From positions 1,488,001 through 1,552,000 of the forward strand of contig NZ_CP075185.1 in the NCBI RefSeq assembly GCF_020510685.1: DNA of 64,000 nucleotides. The letters are read 5' to 3'. The notes under the pieces were generated by a model that was not told where the DNA came from, did not search any database, and saw nothing but the letters and a program-made list of their open reading frames with translations. Shown here one piece after another: positions 27,584-36,181 of this stretch (position 1 is the stretch's first letter; every line of letters begins with the position of its first letter). Source of the DNA: Dechloromonas denitrificans (lineage in GTDB: Bacteria > Pseudomonadota > Gammaproteobacteria > Burkholderiales > Rhodocyclaceae). The translations under genes were made by a program, and so were the position numbers.

Positions 27584-27875
27584 TCGAGTCGGTTTGGCTG
27601 ATTTATTTGTAGGGCATTTCTACGGCTTGTAAGTTAAACCCTACATATGCGAAATGAATTTTTGTTTCGCATTTGTTTGTTGATAAATCGTTGTATTGAA
27701 GCGATTTATAAGATTTTTATTTTTAAAAATCTATATAAATAATTTCAATGTTTTATGACGAACGGCAACTCATTGCCCGGTAGGGCCCGCATCGGTTATC
27801 GGGCCGCATTGCCGTGATCGATGAAAAATGATCTGCGCCAAGGTGCCGTCCGGTTGGCGCTGCTAACATTTGTCC
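27584..27875. promoter_or_regulatory. AT-rich divergent control region
   Basis: 292 bases between the chemotaxis operon (leftward) and the MocR regulator (rightward). Much richer in A and T than the flanks and without open frames of interest. It holds the cluster of inverted repeats listed separately. The promoters of both transcription units should lie here, but no box was clear enough to place. Confidence 0.55.
27608..27732. repeat. Cluster of four consecutive inverted repeats
   Basis: In order: TGTAGGG/CCCTACA (27608-27614 with 27639-27645); ATGCGAAA/TTTCGCAT (27647-27654 with 27665-27672, 10-base loop); ATAAATCG/CGATTTAT (27683-27690 with 27702-27709, 11-base loop); AGATTTTT/AAAAATCT (27711-27718 with 27725-27732, 6-base loop). 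All arms are perfect. They may be operators or transcript hairpins. Confidence 0.75.
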
Positions 27876-29288
27876 ATGAGCCTTTACCAAGACATTGCCG
27901 AGCAAACGGAAAAGCTGATCGTCGATGGCACCCTGCGCGCCGGTGACCGCCTGCCATCGGTCAGGCAAGCCTGCCGGATCCATGACATCAGTCCGATTAC
28001 CGTCACCCAGGCTTACTATCAACTGGAAAGCCGCGGGCTGATCGAGGCGCGTCCGCGCTCCGGCTATTTCGTGCGCGCCCGGCTCGGTCGCAGCTTGCCG
28101 GAACCCGGAATGACGCACCCGGTCGGCGGCTCGACGCAGTTGCAGGTCAGCGATTTCATCTTCCAGATTCTCGACAGCGTCCGCGATCCGTCGGTCGTCC
28201 CGCTCGGCTCCAGTTTTCCCAGCCCCTACCTGTTTCCGCTCGCCAAGCTCGGGCGCTTTCTGGCCAGCGCGGCGCGCAAATTCGATCCGCTCGCGACGGT
28301 GACCGATCTGCCGCCCGGTAACGAGGAGCTGCGTCGGCAGCTGGCCTTGCGCTATCTGGCGCACGGCGCCTCGGTCTCGCCGCAGGAAATCGTCATCACC
28401 TCCGGTGCCATGGAGGGACTCAACCTGTGCTTGCAGGCCGTGACCAAGCCGGGCGACCTGATCGCCGTCGAGTCGCCGACTTTTTACGCCGGGCTGCAGG
28501 CCAGCGAGCGGCTGGGTTTGCAGGTGATCGAGATTCCCAGCCATCCACGCGAGGGCGTCAGCCTGACGGCGCTGGCCGACGCGTTGCGCCAGTATCCGGT
28601 CAAGGCCTGCCTGCTGATGTTGAATTTCGCCAACCCGACCGGTAGCCTGGTCACCGACGAGCGCAAGAAAGCCCTGCTCGAACTGCTCTACCGCCACCAG
28701 GTACCGCTGATCGAAGACGACGTCTATGCCGAGCTCTACTTTGGACGACAGGCGCCGCTGTGCAGCAAGGCCGCCGACCCGGACGGCCTGGTGATGCATG
28801 TCTCGTCTTTCTCGAAATGCCTGGCGCCCGGTTATCGGCTGGGCTGGGTGGCGGCCGGGCGATACGCCCGGCAGATCCAGCGCCTGAAACTATCGACCAG
28901 CCTGGCGACCACCGGGCCGGTGCAGATCGCGCTGGCCGAGCATCTGAAACACGGCGCCTACGAAAACCATCTGCGCCAGTTACGACGCCGCTTGGCCGAG
29001 CAGGAGGCGATGCTGGTGGCGGCGGTCGAGCGGCATTTTCCGGCCGGCACCCGTCTGGCCCGGCCGCAAGGCGGCTATTTCCTGTGGCTGGAGCTGCCGC
29101 CGCAGGTCGATACGCTGCTGCTCCACCAGCAGGCGCTGAGCCGGGGGATCAGCATCGCGCCGGGGCCGATCTTTTCGGCCAAGCGCGAGTTCAGCCACTA
29201 CCTGCGCCTCAATTTCGGTCATCCCGAATCGCCGAGCCAGCAGGAAGCGATGGCCACGCTCGGCCAACTGATCGGCGATCAGCTATAA
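27876..29288 (+). CDS. MocR-type PLP-dependent transcription regulator
   Basis: A 470-residue fusion of a GntR winged-helix DNA-binding domain (1-75, SVRQACRIHDISPITVTQAYYQLE) and a fold-type I aminotransferase-like domain. The PLP-binding lysine lies in SSFSKCLAPGYR, and the NP and DD residues that hold the cofactor are visible (MLNFANPTG, LIEDDVYAELYF). MocR proteins sense amino acids or vitamin B6. The ATG at 27876 is preferred to a TTG six bases earlier. The 3' end overlaps the convergent norF-like gene by 6 bases. The target is unknown, but divergent neighbours are common targets in this family. Confidence 0.9.
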   Translation: MSLYQDIAEQTEKLIVDGTLRAGDRLPSVRQACRIHDISPITVTQAYYQLESRGLIEARPRSGYFVRARLGRSLPEPGMTHPVGGSTQLQVSDFIFQILDSVRDPSVVPLGSSFPSPYLFPLAKLGRFLASAARKFDPLATVTDLPPGNEELRRQLALRYLAHGASVSPQEIVITSGAMEGLNLCLQAVTKPGDLIAVESPTFYAGLQASERLGLQVIEIPSHPREGVSLTALADALRQYPVKACLLMLNFANPTGSLVTDERKKALLELLYRHQVPLIEDDVYAELYFGRQAPLCSKAADPDGLVMHVSSFSKCLAPGYRLGWVAAGRYARQIQRLKLSTSLATTGPVQIALAEHLKHGAYENHLRQLRRRLAEQEAMLVAAVERHFPAGTRLARPQGGYFLWLELPPQVDTLLLHQQALSRGISIAPGPIFSAKREFSHYLRLNFGHPESPSQQEAMATLGQLIGDQL

Positions 29289-29591
29289 GGTTGCCCAGCG
29301 GGCGAACTGCCGGCCGTAAAAGGCAGTCAGCATCAGCGCCACCGGCGTGAAGGCGATGAAGCCCTTGAGCAAGCGGCGGATGAACGGATGCGCCAGTTCC
29401 GCCTCGATGAACGTCTGGGCGACCAGCCAGCCCTTGATCCAGACGATGCCGGCGACCAGCAGTTGCAGCCAGGCCGCGCCATGAAGCCACTGACCCAGGC
29501 CGAGACTGAGCAGGGTCAGCGCGACCAGGGCAAGCCAGGTGAGGGTTAGCGGGGTTAGCGTGGTGCCGGGTTGTTGGCTGGGGTGATCCAT
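29283..29591 (-). CDS. norF: NorF-like / cytochrome c oxidase subunit IV-like protein
   Basis: A 102-residue membrane protein with three hydrophobic helices. It has the size, topology and position of NorF, a small accessory subunit encoded beside NorE in denitrifiers, and belongs to the cytochrome oxidase subunit IV-like group. It lies 3 bases after norE. The symbol rests on pairing with the subunit III homologue more than on motifs. Confidence 0.7.
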   Translation of the reverse strand: MDHPSQQPGTTLTPLTLTWLALVALTLLSLGLGQWLHGAAWLQLLVAGIVWIKGWLVAQTFIEAELAHPFIRRLLKGFIAFTPVALMLTAFYGRQFARWATL

Positions 29592-29594
29592 GAT

Positions 29595-30230
29595 TCAGGC
29601 CAGTACGTAGAAGAAGGGGAAGATGATCAGCCAGATGATGTCGGTGGCGTGCCAGTAGCTGGCCAGCGATTCGAGGCCGCTGTAATCCTCGGCCGAATAG
29701 CCGCCGGCCAGATGCCGGGCGAGCACCCAGAGGATGCCGAGAATGCCCCACATGGCGTGTACCAGGTGGTTGAAGGTCAGGTAGTAATAGACGGTGAAGA
29801 AAATGCCCGACTCGCCGTTGATGCCGTGCGCCAGATTCCAGCGGATTTCGAGGTATTTGGCGATCGGATAGCCGAGCGCGGCGACCAGTCCGGCGATCAG
29901 CCAGTACACCGAACGGCGGCGCTGGCCGGCGCGCATCGTCGTCACCGAGCAGGCGATGAAGAAACTGCTGGTCACCATCAGCAGCGTGATCAGCGTGCCG
30001 GACAGCCGCGACAGCCGTTCGGCCCCCTGCTCGAAAGATTCCGGAAAGTGGGCACGGGCAACGAAATAGACGATGAACAGCACGAGAAATTCGATGAACT
30101 CGCAGGTGATGCCGACCCAGATGCCCTTGTTGCCGGGAATGCGTCCCCGGCCGGATGATTCTTGCGGCGTTTCGGGGGCGGGAATGGCGATGGCCGTCAT
30201 GGCTGCAGACTCGTGATTGGATGCCGCCAT
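29595..30230 (-). CDS. norE: NorE-like / cytochrome c oxidase subunit III family protein
   Basis: A 211-residue membrane protein with five predicted helices and the subunit III signature region (FNHLVHAMWGILGILW ... YWHATDIIWLIIFPFFYVLA). The heme-copper oxidase subunit III family includes NorE, which supports nitric oxide reductase activity. The longest frame starts at 30230; an ATG at 30200 is possible. norC and norB are not in the window, so a specific role in NO reduction is inferred. Confidence 0.78.
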   Translation of the reverse strand: MAASNHESAAMTAIAIPAPETPQESSGRGRIPGNKGIWVGITCEFIEFLVLFIVYFVARAHFPESFEQGAERLSRLSGTLITLLMVTSSFFIACSVTTMRAGQRRRSVYWLIAGLVAALGYPIAKYLEIRWNLAHGINGESGIFFTVYYYLTFNHLVHAMWGILGILWVLARHLAGGYSAEDYSGLESLASYWHATDIIWLIIFPFFYVLA

Positions 30231-30398
30231 TGTTTCAGTATCGGAAAAGAATCACAGCGACAGACATCAAAGTTTTCAACCCGCACAGTTGCCGGCTCGA
30301 TTTTGAATCTGTGCCTATAAAAAATCAAACAATCTGGAACTGTTCCTGTTTTGCCTCCGGTGATTTACTGGCGCCCGTCACCGATCAGGAAGGCAAAC

Positions 30399-31790
30399 AT
30401 GAGCAAGCCGGTCAGCAAGGTTCGTGAAGCAAAGCTGGAGTTGTACCGCAAGAAGGGAAAAATTCACGCCAAGGCCATCGACGGCCGGTTCAATAGCCTG
30501 CGCTGGGCGCTGGTCTGGTTCACCCAGATCGTTTTCTACGGCGCTTGCTGGTTGAACTGGGAAACGGCTGGGGCAAGCCGCCAGGCCATCCTGTTCGATA
30601 TCGCCCACGAGAAACTCTACCTGTTCGGCCTGGTGCTCTGGCCGCAGGACGCCTTGCTGCTGGCCTTCGTCCTGATCATCGCGGCGACCGCCCTGTTTCT
30701 CGTCACGGCGCTGGCCGGCCGGCTGTTCTGCGGCTTCGCCTGTCCGCAGACGGTGTACACGGCGATTTTCGCCTGGATCGAGGCGCAGGTCGAAGGCGAT
30801 CATCTGGCGCGCCTGAAACTCGATCAGAGCCCGATGAGCGGCCGCAAGCTGCTGCTGAAAACCCTGAAGCATGGGCTGTGGTGGCTGATTGCGCTGTGGA
30901 CGGCGATTACCTTCGTCGGTTACTTCACGCCCATCCGTGACTTGCTGCCGACGGTGTTCACGCTGACGACCGGGCCGTGGGAAGCTTTCTGGCTGATTTT
31001 CTACGCCGCGTTTACCTACGTCCAGGCTGGTCTGGCGCGCGAGGCGGTGTGCCAGCACATGTGTCCTTACTCCCGTTTCCAGGGTGTGATGTTCGACCCG
31101 ACGACGGCCAATGTCGGCTACGACCGCCAGCGTGGCGAGCCGCGCAATGTCGGACGGCAGGCCGGCCAGACCGGCGACTGCATCGATTGCGGCATCTGCG
31201 TGCAGGTTTGCCCGACCGGCATCGATATCCGCGACGGCCTGCAATACCAGTGCATCAACTGCGGCCTGTGCATCGACGCCTGCGATCAGGTGATGGACAA
31301 GATCGGCGCGCCACGCGGCCTGATCCGTTTTGCCTCCGAACAGGAGCTGGCCGGTCAGGCGAAACCGCAGGGCCTGGGCGGGCGGCCGCGGGTCGGCGTT
31401 TATGTCGGTCTGCTGCTGGTTTTTGTCGGGCTGGGCGGATGGACGCTCAACCAGCGCTCACTGTTGCTGGTCGATGTGCTGCGCGACCGTGGCGCGCTAC
31501 TGCGCGAAACGTCGGAAGGGCGCATCGAGAATGCCTACACGCTGAAATTGATGAATCTCGACGACGCCCCGCGCCACTACAAAATCGCGGTCAGCGGCCT
31601 GCCTGGGCTGGAGATCGTCGGGGCGCAAGAGTTTTCGGCCGAGCCGGGGAGCATCCGGCCGGTCTCGATCACCGTTTCGGCGCCCGGCGAAGGAATGCCG
31701 TCGGGCATCCAGCCGATCCATTTCGAGATCGTCGGCAAGGACACCCCGGCCGTTCGCGTCCAGGAGAAAAGCAGTTTCGTGCTGCCGTAA
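30399..31790 (+). CDS. ccoG: Cytochrome c oxidase accessory protein CcoG (FixG/RdxA)
   Basis: A 463-residue polyferredoxin-like membrane protein needed for copper delivery to cbb3 oxidase. The ATG at 30399 follows AGGAAG. It has four or five membrane helices, a CGFACPQ motif, and two 4Fe-4S clusters (CIDCGICVQVCP and CINCGLCIDACD, about residues 260-300). The C-terminal part has another helix and an immunoglobulin-like periplasmic domain. It is divergent from norE with a 168-base shared region. No ccoNOP genes are present in the window. Confidence 0.94.
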   Translation: MSKPVSKVREAKLELYRKKGKIHAKAIDGRFNSLRWALVWFTQIVFYGACWLNWETAGASRQAILFDIAHEKLYLFGLVLWPQDALLLAFVLIIAATALFLVTALAGRLFCGFACPQTVYTAIFAWIEAQVEGDHLARLKLDQSPMSGRKLLLKTLKHGLWWLIALWTAITFVGYFTPIRDLLPTVFTLTTGPWEAFWLIFYAAFTYVQAGLAREAVCQHMCPYSRFQGVMFDPTTANVGYDRQRGEPRNVGRQAGQTGDCIDCGICVQVCPTGIDIRDGLQYQCINCGLCIDACDQVMDKIGAPRGLIRFASEQELAGQAKPQGLGGRPRVGVYVGLLLVFVGLGGWTLNQRSLLLVDVLRDRGALLRETSEGRIENAYTLKLMNLDDAPRHYKIAVSGLPGLEIVGAQEFSAEPGSIRPVSITVSAPGEGMPSGIQPIHFEIVGKDTPAVRVQEKSSFVLP

Positions 31791-31814
31791 GCGGCCGCTT
31801 CGGGAAAGCCGGTC

Positions 31815-32579
31815 TTAATGCACGGCGTCCGGGCGCCGAGCCTGCTGCCAGGCGATCACGACATGGCTCGAATGGCGCAGGATGGTCTGGTAGTGGGCGG
31901 CGGGCAGGGCGTGCTGCAGCGATTCGAAGAGCAACTGCGTACTCTCCCTGGCTACCACGGTCGCGGCGGCCGGGTCGTCGAGCAGGGCGATCTGCATATG
32001 GGCCAGGGCATCGGCCACCAGCCGCCAGCCGATTTCCGGCAGGCGCTGGTTGACGGCCAGCAGCATGGTGCCCAAATGCTTCACCAGACCACGCGCCTCG
32101 TCCACCGTGTCGCAAGCCAGCATGGCATGCCACAACGCCAGGTGAATGCCCCGGCGGAGATCGACCTTGAAATCGACCGCGTTGGTTTCGCCTTGCTCGA
32201 TGGCTTCGAAGAATTGTCCGAACAACGCATCCGACTGGGGATCCAGGCGACCGCGCAGGGAGGCGATGAGGGCCGAGAGCGCCGGGATGGCGGTGAGTTC
32301 GAACGCCTGGGTGTAGGCCAGCCCCCATTGGTCCAGGCCGTTGATCAGCATGGCCAGACGCAACAACTGTCGGTCGCCGCTGTCTCCGGCCTCGCACCAT
32401 TCGATGCAGCGCGTTTCAAGTTCGCGCAGTGCCTTGCCGAGTTGCTCGGCATCCGGCGTCAGGGCCTGGCGAAACACTTCGCCAAAAATATCTTGCGCCA
32501 GGCGTGCTGTGGCCTGCTGGCTGGCGGCGTCGGCCAGGGCGGAAAGCGCATCGACGATGGGGTTGGGCGTAGTGCTCAT
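31815..32579 (-). CDS. Hypothetical helical protein
   Basis: A 254-residue soluble protein from the ATG at 32579 (MSTTPNPI). It is rich in alanine and leucine and appears wholly alpha-helical, with no signal peptide, membrane segment or catalytic motif that I recognise. Typical segments are LETRCIEWCEAGD and HLALWHAMLACDTVDEARGL. It is convergent with ccoG, 24 bases apart. The reading frame has strong GC3 bias, supporting real coding. Function unknown. Confidence 0.7.
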   Translation of the reverse strand: MSTTPNPIVDALSALADAASQQATARLAQDIFGEVFRQALTPDAEQLGKALRELETRCIEWCEAGDSGDRQLLRLAMLINGLDQWGLAYTQAFELTAIPALSALIASLRGRLDPQSDALFGQFFEAIEQGETNAVDFKVDLRRGIHLALWHAMLACDTVDEARGLVKHLGTMLLAVNQRLPEIGWRLVADALAHMQIALLDDPAAATVVARESTQLLFESLQHALPAAHYQTILRHSSHVVIAWQQARRPDAVH

Positions 32580-32787
32580 CGAGTTTGTCGGAGGTATTGA
32601 CGGGGTGTGCATTTTAACCAAGCTTGGCGGCACATCGAGGTTGTCGAGCGTCGCCGCCTGCTGCAGGTAGCGTGATCCACTTCACGACGGCCGATGCAGC
32701 GATGACCTGGCGACTCTCTCCCGGTGTTTTTTTGTTGCCGAGTCGCGCATGCAGGTCTAGATTGAAAGAAACAAAAAGGAGCTTGTC

Positions 32788-33222
32788 ATGCGCTATTTAG
32801 TGGGGGTGTTGCTGCTTCTCTGTGTTTCGACCGTCAGCGCGGAGGCTTTCCGATGTGTCGGGTCAGGCGGCGAGGTCGTTTTTTCCGACACGCCGTGTGA
32901 CGATGGGGAGCGGTTCAGCAAAATACGTCCGAGTGAGTCTACCCAGGACAGCGAGGCGGCGCGCCGGGCATTGGATAAACAGAAGGCCTATGCCGAGCGC
33001 TTGGCGGCAGAAAACGAAGCCGCGCGGCGAAGTAAAGCCGGTGCCTCGAGCTTGCCGGACGAGTCCAGCCCGCCACCGGCTTCACCTTCCGGGTTAAGCT
33101 TCCCCGGGTCAGGTTCCGGATCGGGCGGCGGTTCTGCTTCTGATTCGTCAGATGGAGTACCGCGCGGCGGATCGACCGGCGGCGTACCGCGCGGCGTGCC
33201 ATCGGCGCCGTCGCGCAAATGA
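32788..33222 (+). CDS. Secreted DUF4124-like protein
   Basis: A 144-residue exported protein. The signal peptide (1-18, ending SAEA) is followed by a DUF4124-type motif FRCVGSGGEVVFSDTPC, whose two cysteines probably form a disulfide. A charged helix and a low-complexity Ser/Gly/Pro tail (about residues 88-144) follow. AAAAAGGAG lies just before the ATG. DUF4124 proteins are common in beta- and gammaproteobacteria and have no settled function. Confidence 0.82.
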   Translation: MRYLVGVLLLLCVSTVSAEAFRCVGSGGEVVFSDTPCDDGERFSKIRPSESTQDSEAARRALDKQKAYAERLAAENEAARRSKAGASSLPDESSPPPASPSGLSFPGSGSGSGGGSASDSSDGVPRGGSTGGVPRGVPSAPSRK

Positions 33223-33241
33223 TCCTTTTTCGGCGGTTGCT

Positions 33242-33625
33242 TTAATCGAGACCGTAGAGTTTCGGGCCTTGCCTGACTGTCGCCCAGACGTAGTCAAGGC
33301 CCTTCTCGGCGATCAGGCGCCGGTGCAAGGGATGCGAAACGAGCTGCCAGGTACATCGCGCCACGGCTTGCCGTTCCTTCTCGGTCAGACCGTCCCAGTC
33401 GATTTTCCCGGCTTCGGACAAAACGACCATCATCAAACGGCGATATTCCGCAGCGTGCACCGGTGAGTTCTTCAGCCTCATGTCGGGCTGTTTCGCCTTG
33501 GCCGGCCATGAGGCTCGCAGTTTGACCAGATACTCGGCGTCGAGGCGTTTCTGTATTGCCAGATACGTATTGATCAAAGCGAGCTTCTCATCATGACTAA
33601 CCTGGTCAAGTGAGGAATTAGGCAT
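33242..33625 (-). CDS. Hypothetical protein
   Basis: A 127-residue soluble protein, basic and mostly helical, with a GGAG ribosome site before the ATG. It contains tryptophan-bearing segments (LRASWPAKAKQPDMRLKN, DYVWATVRQGPKLYGLD) and no motif I recognise. It is convergent with the DUF4124-like gene, 19 bases apart. Composition resembles its neighbours. Confidence 0.65.
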   Translation of the reverse strand: MPNSSLDQVSHDEKLALINTYLAIQKRLDAEYLVKLRASWPAKAKQPDMRLKNSPVHAAEYRRLMMVVLSEAGKIDWDGLTEKERQAVARCTWQLVSHPLHRRLIAEKGLDYVWATVRQGPKLYGLD

Positions 33626-33822
33626 TGCTGGCTCCTTGATTTGCGTCTCCCGATGACACGACCCAGTGGATCATACCGCGGCTTGCACCGGCGGGCAGCG
33701 CTGGATTCATTGATCGCCTGGCTTGGTTGGGCGGCGTTTGGCCGAAGGGTAGAAGCTGCATATATAAGCTAGACTTTGGCAATCGCAAGATCACGGTAGC
33801 GAAATCGCCAACCACATATTCC

Positions 33823-35097
33823 ATGTTCAAGAAGCCAAACCCTCTCGTCCGCCTGATCTGCGCCGGCCTGTTTTGTTTTGGTGGCCTGATAGGTGCTTCG
33901 TTTTTGCTGAGCGGTTGCGAGGTGTCGACTAACGACAATCGGTTCATTGTTGAGCAATGGCACAAACAGGATCTCGAAGCTCATCTGGCCCGCTGGCTTG
34001 CGGTTGCGCCAACGCCATCCGGCCTGATGTTGGGCAGTTTCGATCGCCGGTGGCAGGCGGTTCCGACCCAGGGCGGCGATCTGACTACGCACAGTCGTCT
34101 GATTTTTACGATGGTAAAGGGTTACGAGCATAGCGGCGACAAGCGCTATCTCGAGGTCGCTGTTCGCGGCGCGGAATTTCTGCTGGATCGTTTCCACGAC
34201 CCTCAATACGGTGGCTTCTTCTCCAGAGTCGAAGGCGATGGCAAGGTCGTCAATGCCGGCAAGAATACTTACGGGCATGCCTTCGCACTGTTGGCCCTGG
34301 CGCATGTCGCCCGGGTGACCAAGGACGAAAAATTTCGGGCGGCTGCGCTAAGCGCCTGGGGTGACATAAACAGCCATTTGCGGGATTCGTCTGGTGGGTT
34401 TCGCCCGGACGCACCTCGTGATTTCGGTCCATCGAGCAGCTTGCGCAACCAGAATCCCGTCATGCACATGTTTGAGGCTCTGCTTGCCCTCATTGACGCG
34501 ACAGGTGACCCGCGGGCGCTGGCTGGTGCGCAAAGCGTCGGCAATTTCGTTCTCTACAAACTGCTTGAAGGGCAGCCTGACGGCGGTGCCTGCATTCCCG
34601 AATGGTACGACGAGCATTGGAAAGCGCTGCCGACCAAGGATAAAGGCGGCTATATCGACCTCGGTCACCAATTCGAATGGAGCCACCTGCTCGCTACATC
34701 GGAGAGCAGGGGGCTGCCCGCCCTTTATGGGGCCGCCGCGGATCGATTGCTGAGCTATGGGATCAAGCTCGGCTACGACGACATCGAAGGTGGGGTATTC
34801 AATCGTCTCTACCCGGATGGCTCGATTGACCGTAACAAATACTGGTGGCAACAGGCCGAGGGGTTGCATGCGCTGCTGGTTGCCGCTTCGCGCAGCCAGC
34901 GCCGCGATCTCTGGCGCAGGTATGAACAAACCCTGGAACTGGTCAAGGAACAATTCATTGACGAAATGAATGGTGGTTGGAAACTTGCCGCCAAGCGGAC
35001 CTGCGAATCCGGTCGCTGTGGTGCCGAACAGCCGGAGCCGTATCACATGGTCGCGATGCATTCCGCGGCCTTGGAACTGTCAAAGCCGCTCCGCTGA
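33823..35097 (+). CDS. AGE-family (N-acylglucosamine 2-epimerase fold) lipoprotein
   Basis: A 424-residue protein from the ATG at 33823 (MFKKPN), chosen because it gives a clean signal peptide ending in the lipobox LLSGC. The mature part is an (alpha/alpha)6 barrel of the AGE family with the usual histidine-bearing motifs: NTYGHAFALLALA, NPVMHMFEALLAL and GHQFEWSHLL. AGE-family sugar epimerases/isomerases are normally cytosolic, so a membrane-anchored member outside the cytoplasm is unusual. It could be a periplasmic sugar isomerase or polysaccharide lyase-like enzyme. It is flanked by unrelated genes and gives no pathway clue. Confidence 0.8.
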   Translation: MFKKPNPLVRLICAGLFCFGGLIGASFLLSGCEVSTNDNRFIVEQWHKQDLEAHLARWLAVAPTPSGLMLGSFDRRWQAVPTQGGDLTTHSRLIFTMVKGYEHSGDKRYLEVAVRGAEFLLDRFHDPQYGGFFSRVEGDGKVVNAGKNTYGHAFALLALAHVARVTKDEKFRAAALSAWGDINSHLRDSSGGFRPDAPRDFGPSSSLRNQNPVMHMFEALLALIDATGDPRALAGAQSVGNFVLYKLLEGQPDGGACIPEWYDEHWKALPTKDKGGYIDLGHQFEWSHLLATSESRGLPALYGAAADRLLSYGIKLGYDDIEGGVFNRLYPDGSIDRNKYWWQQAEGLHALLVAASRSQRRDLWRRYEQTLELVKEQFIDEMNGGWKLAAKRTCESGRCGAEQPEPYHMVAMHSAALELSKPLR

Positions 35098-35135
35098 TCC
35101 TGAAACCTGGCGGTTGATGGGCCGAGTACCGACGC

Positions 35136-35993
35136 TTACACTGCCTCTCCCGATTCGATGGCTTTCAGCAGCTCGGCCCGAATTTCGTCGGGCAATGGCA
35201 AGGGTTCGGCCAGTTCGACGAGGTTGGCTCCGGGAACGACTTTGTGGACTTCCTGAAGCAGGCTCAGCAGGGCCGGCAGTTCGAGATCCATCGTGATCAA
35301 TTTGGCGGCATCGGCGGCCAGGCGGGCGATGTTGGCGCGCGGCGTATCGGTGCCCTTGATCAGGATGACGATCAGGCCGGGAAGCTCCCAGGCCTGGGCC
35401 AGCGCCATGGTCAGTTGGCGGAAGGTGAATTCGATTTCCGAGGGGCGCTGCATCAGCGCCCAGTAACGTTCGTTCCATTCCCTGACCTGGGTTTCCTTGT
35501 CGGTCATCTCGGGGGCGAAATGCCAGAGCAGCAATTCGCCGATTTCGACCAGCAGGGCGGCCATCGACACCTCGTCCGGCGAAATGTCGGAACGGCAGTT
35601 GGCCCAGGCGCGGGCGATGGCGGCGGCCAGTACCGATCGGAATTCACAGGTATTGCAACCGGGCAGGACATCGTCGAAAGCCGGGCTGGCTGCGACGATG
35701 GCCTGCAACTCGTCATGGCCGGTCTGCAGGATGGCGGCCAGCGGGGTCGTGGTGTCGTGGCCGAGTTGCCGGGAGCGGCGCTCTTCCGCCCGGCGCAGGA
35801 TCTTCAGGGCGAGATAGGGGTCGGCGTAAACGATGTTGACCAGATCCAGCGCCGACATGCGTTCGCGCGCTTCTTCGCCTTCCGCCTGGAGGGCCGCCAG
35901 GATCGCCCGCGTTCTCGGCAGGACGGGAGTGTCCTTGTCCTTGAGATATTCGACCCACTGATTGATCCCCCAATCCCACTGATGTGGCTGCAT
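35136..35993 (-). CDS. HDOD-domain signalling protein
   Basis: A 285-residue protein with an HDOD domain (about residues 20-215), related to HD phosphohydrolases but lacking their metal ligands: the centre reads ALLVEIGELLLWHFAP where HD enzymes have HD. The C-terminal 70 residues are leucine-rich and helical. HDOD proteins act in signal transduction and are often encoded near cyclic-di-GMP enzymes. An HD-GYP phosphodiesterase is divergently transcribed 188 bases away. Confidence 0.85.
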   Translation of the reverse strand: MQPHQWDWGINQWVEYLKDKDTPVLPRTRAILAALQAEGEEARERMSALDLVNIVYADPYLALKILRRAEERRSRQLGHDTTTPLAAILQTGHDELQAIVAASPAFDDVLPGCNTCEFRSVLAAAIARAWANCRSDISPDEVSMAALLVEIGELLLWHFAPEMTDKETQVREWNERYWALMQRPSEIEFTFRQLTMALAQAWELPGLIVILIKGTDTPRANIARLAADAAKLITMDLELPALLSLLQEVHKVVPGANLVELAEPLPLPDEIRAELLKAIESGEAV

Positions 35994-36181
35994 TTCCTAC
36001 TCCCGATAGCGATGCTCTGGAACACCGAACAGGATACGCGAAGGCGGCACCTGTTGGCTTGGCGACGTCGGGTATTTGCCGGGCTTTTGCGCGGTGAGCC
36101 GGCAAGCCGGGCATTGTTTTGGGCCGGTCAGGCTTGCTTAAGCTTGGGCGCCGATAATGGCTGCTCGAATAGCGCAAGTTA

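Noticed and set aside
27584..27700. A sigma-28 promoter for the chemotaxis operon.
   Set aside because: No TAAA-N15-GCCGATAA-like match was found on the minus strand in this region.
30231..30398. An FNR or NnrR box between norE and ccoG.
   Set aside because: TTGAT-like and ATCAA-like halves are present but not with the required spacing and symmetry.
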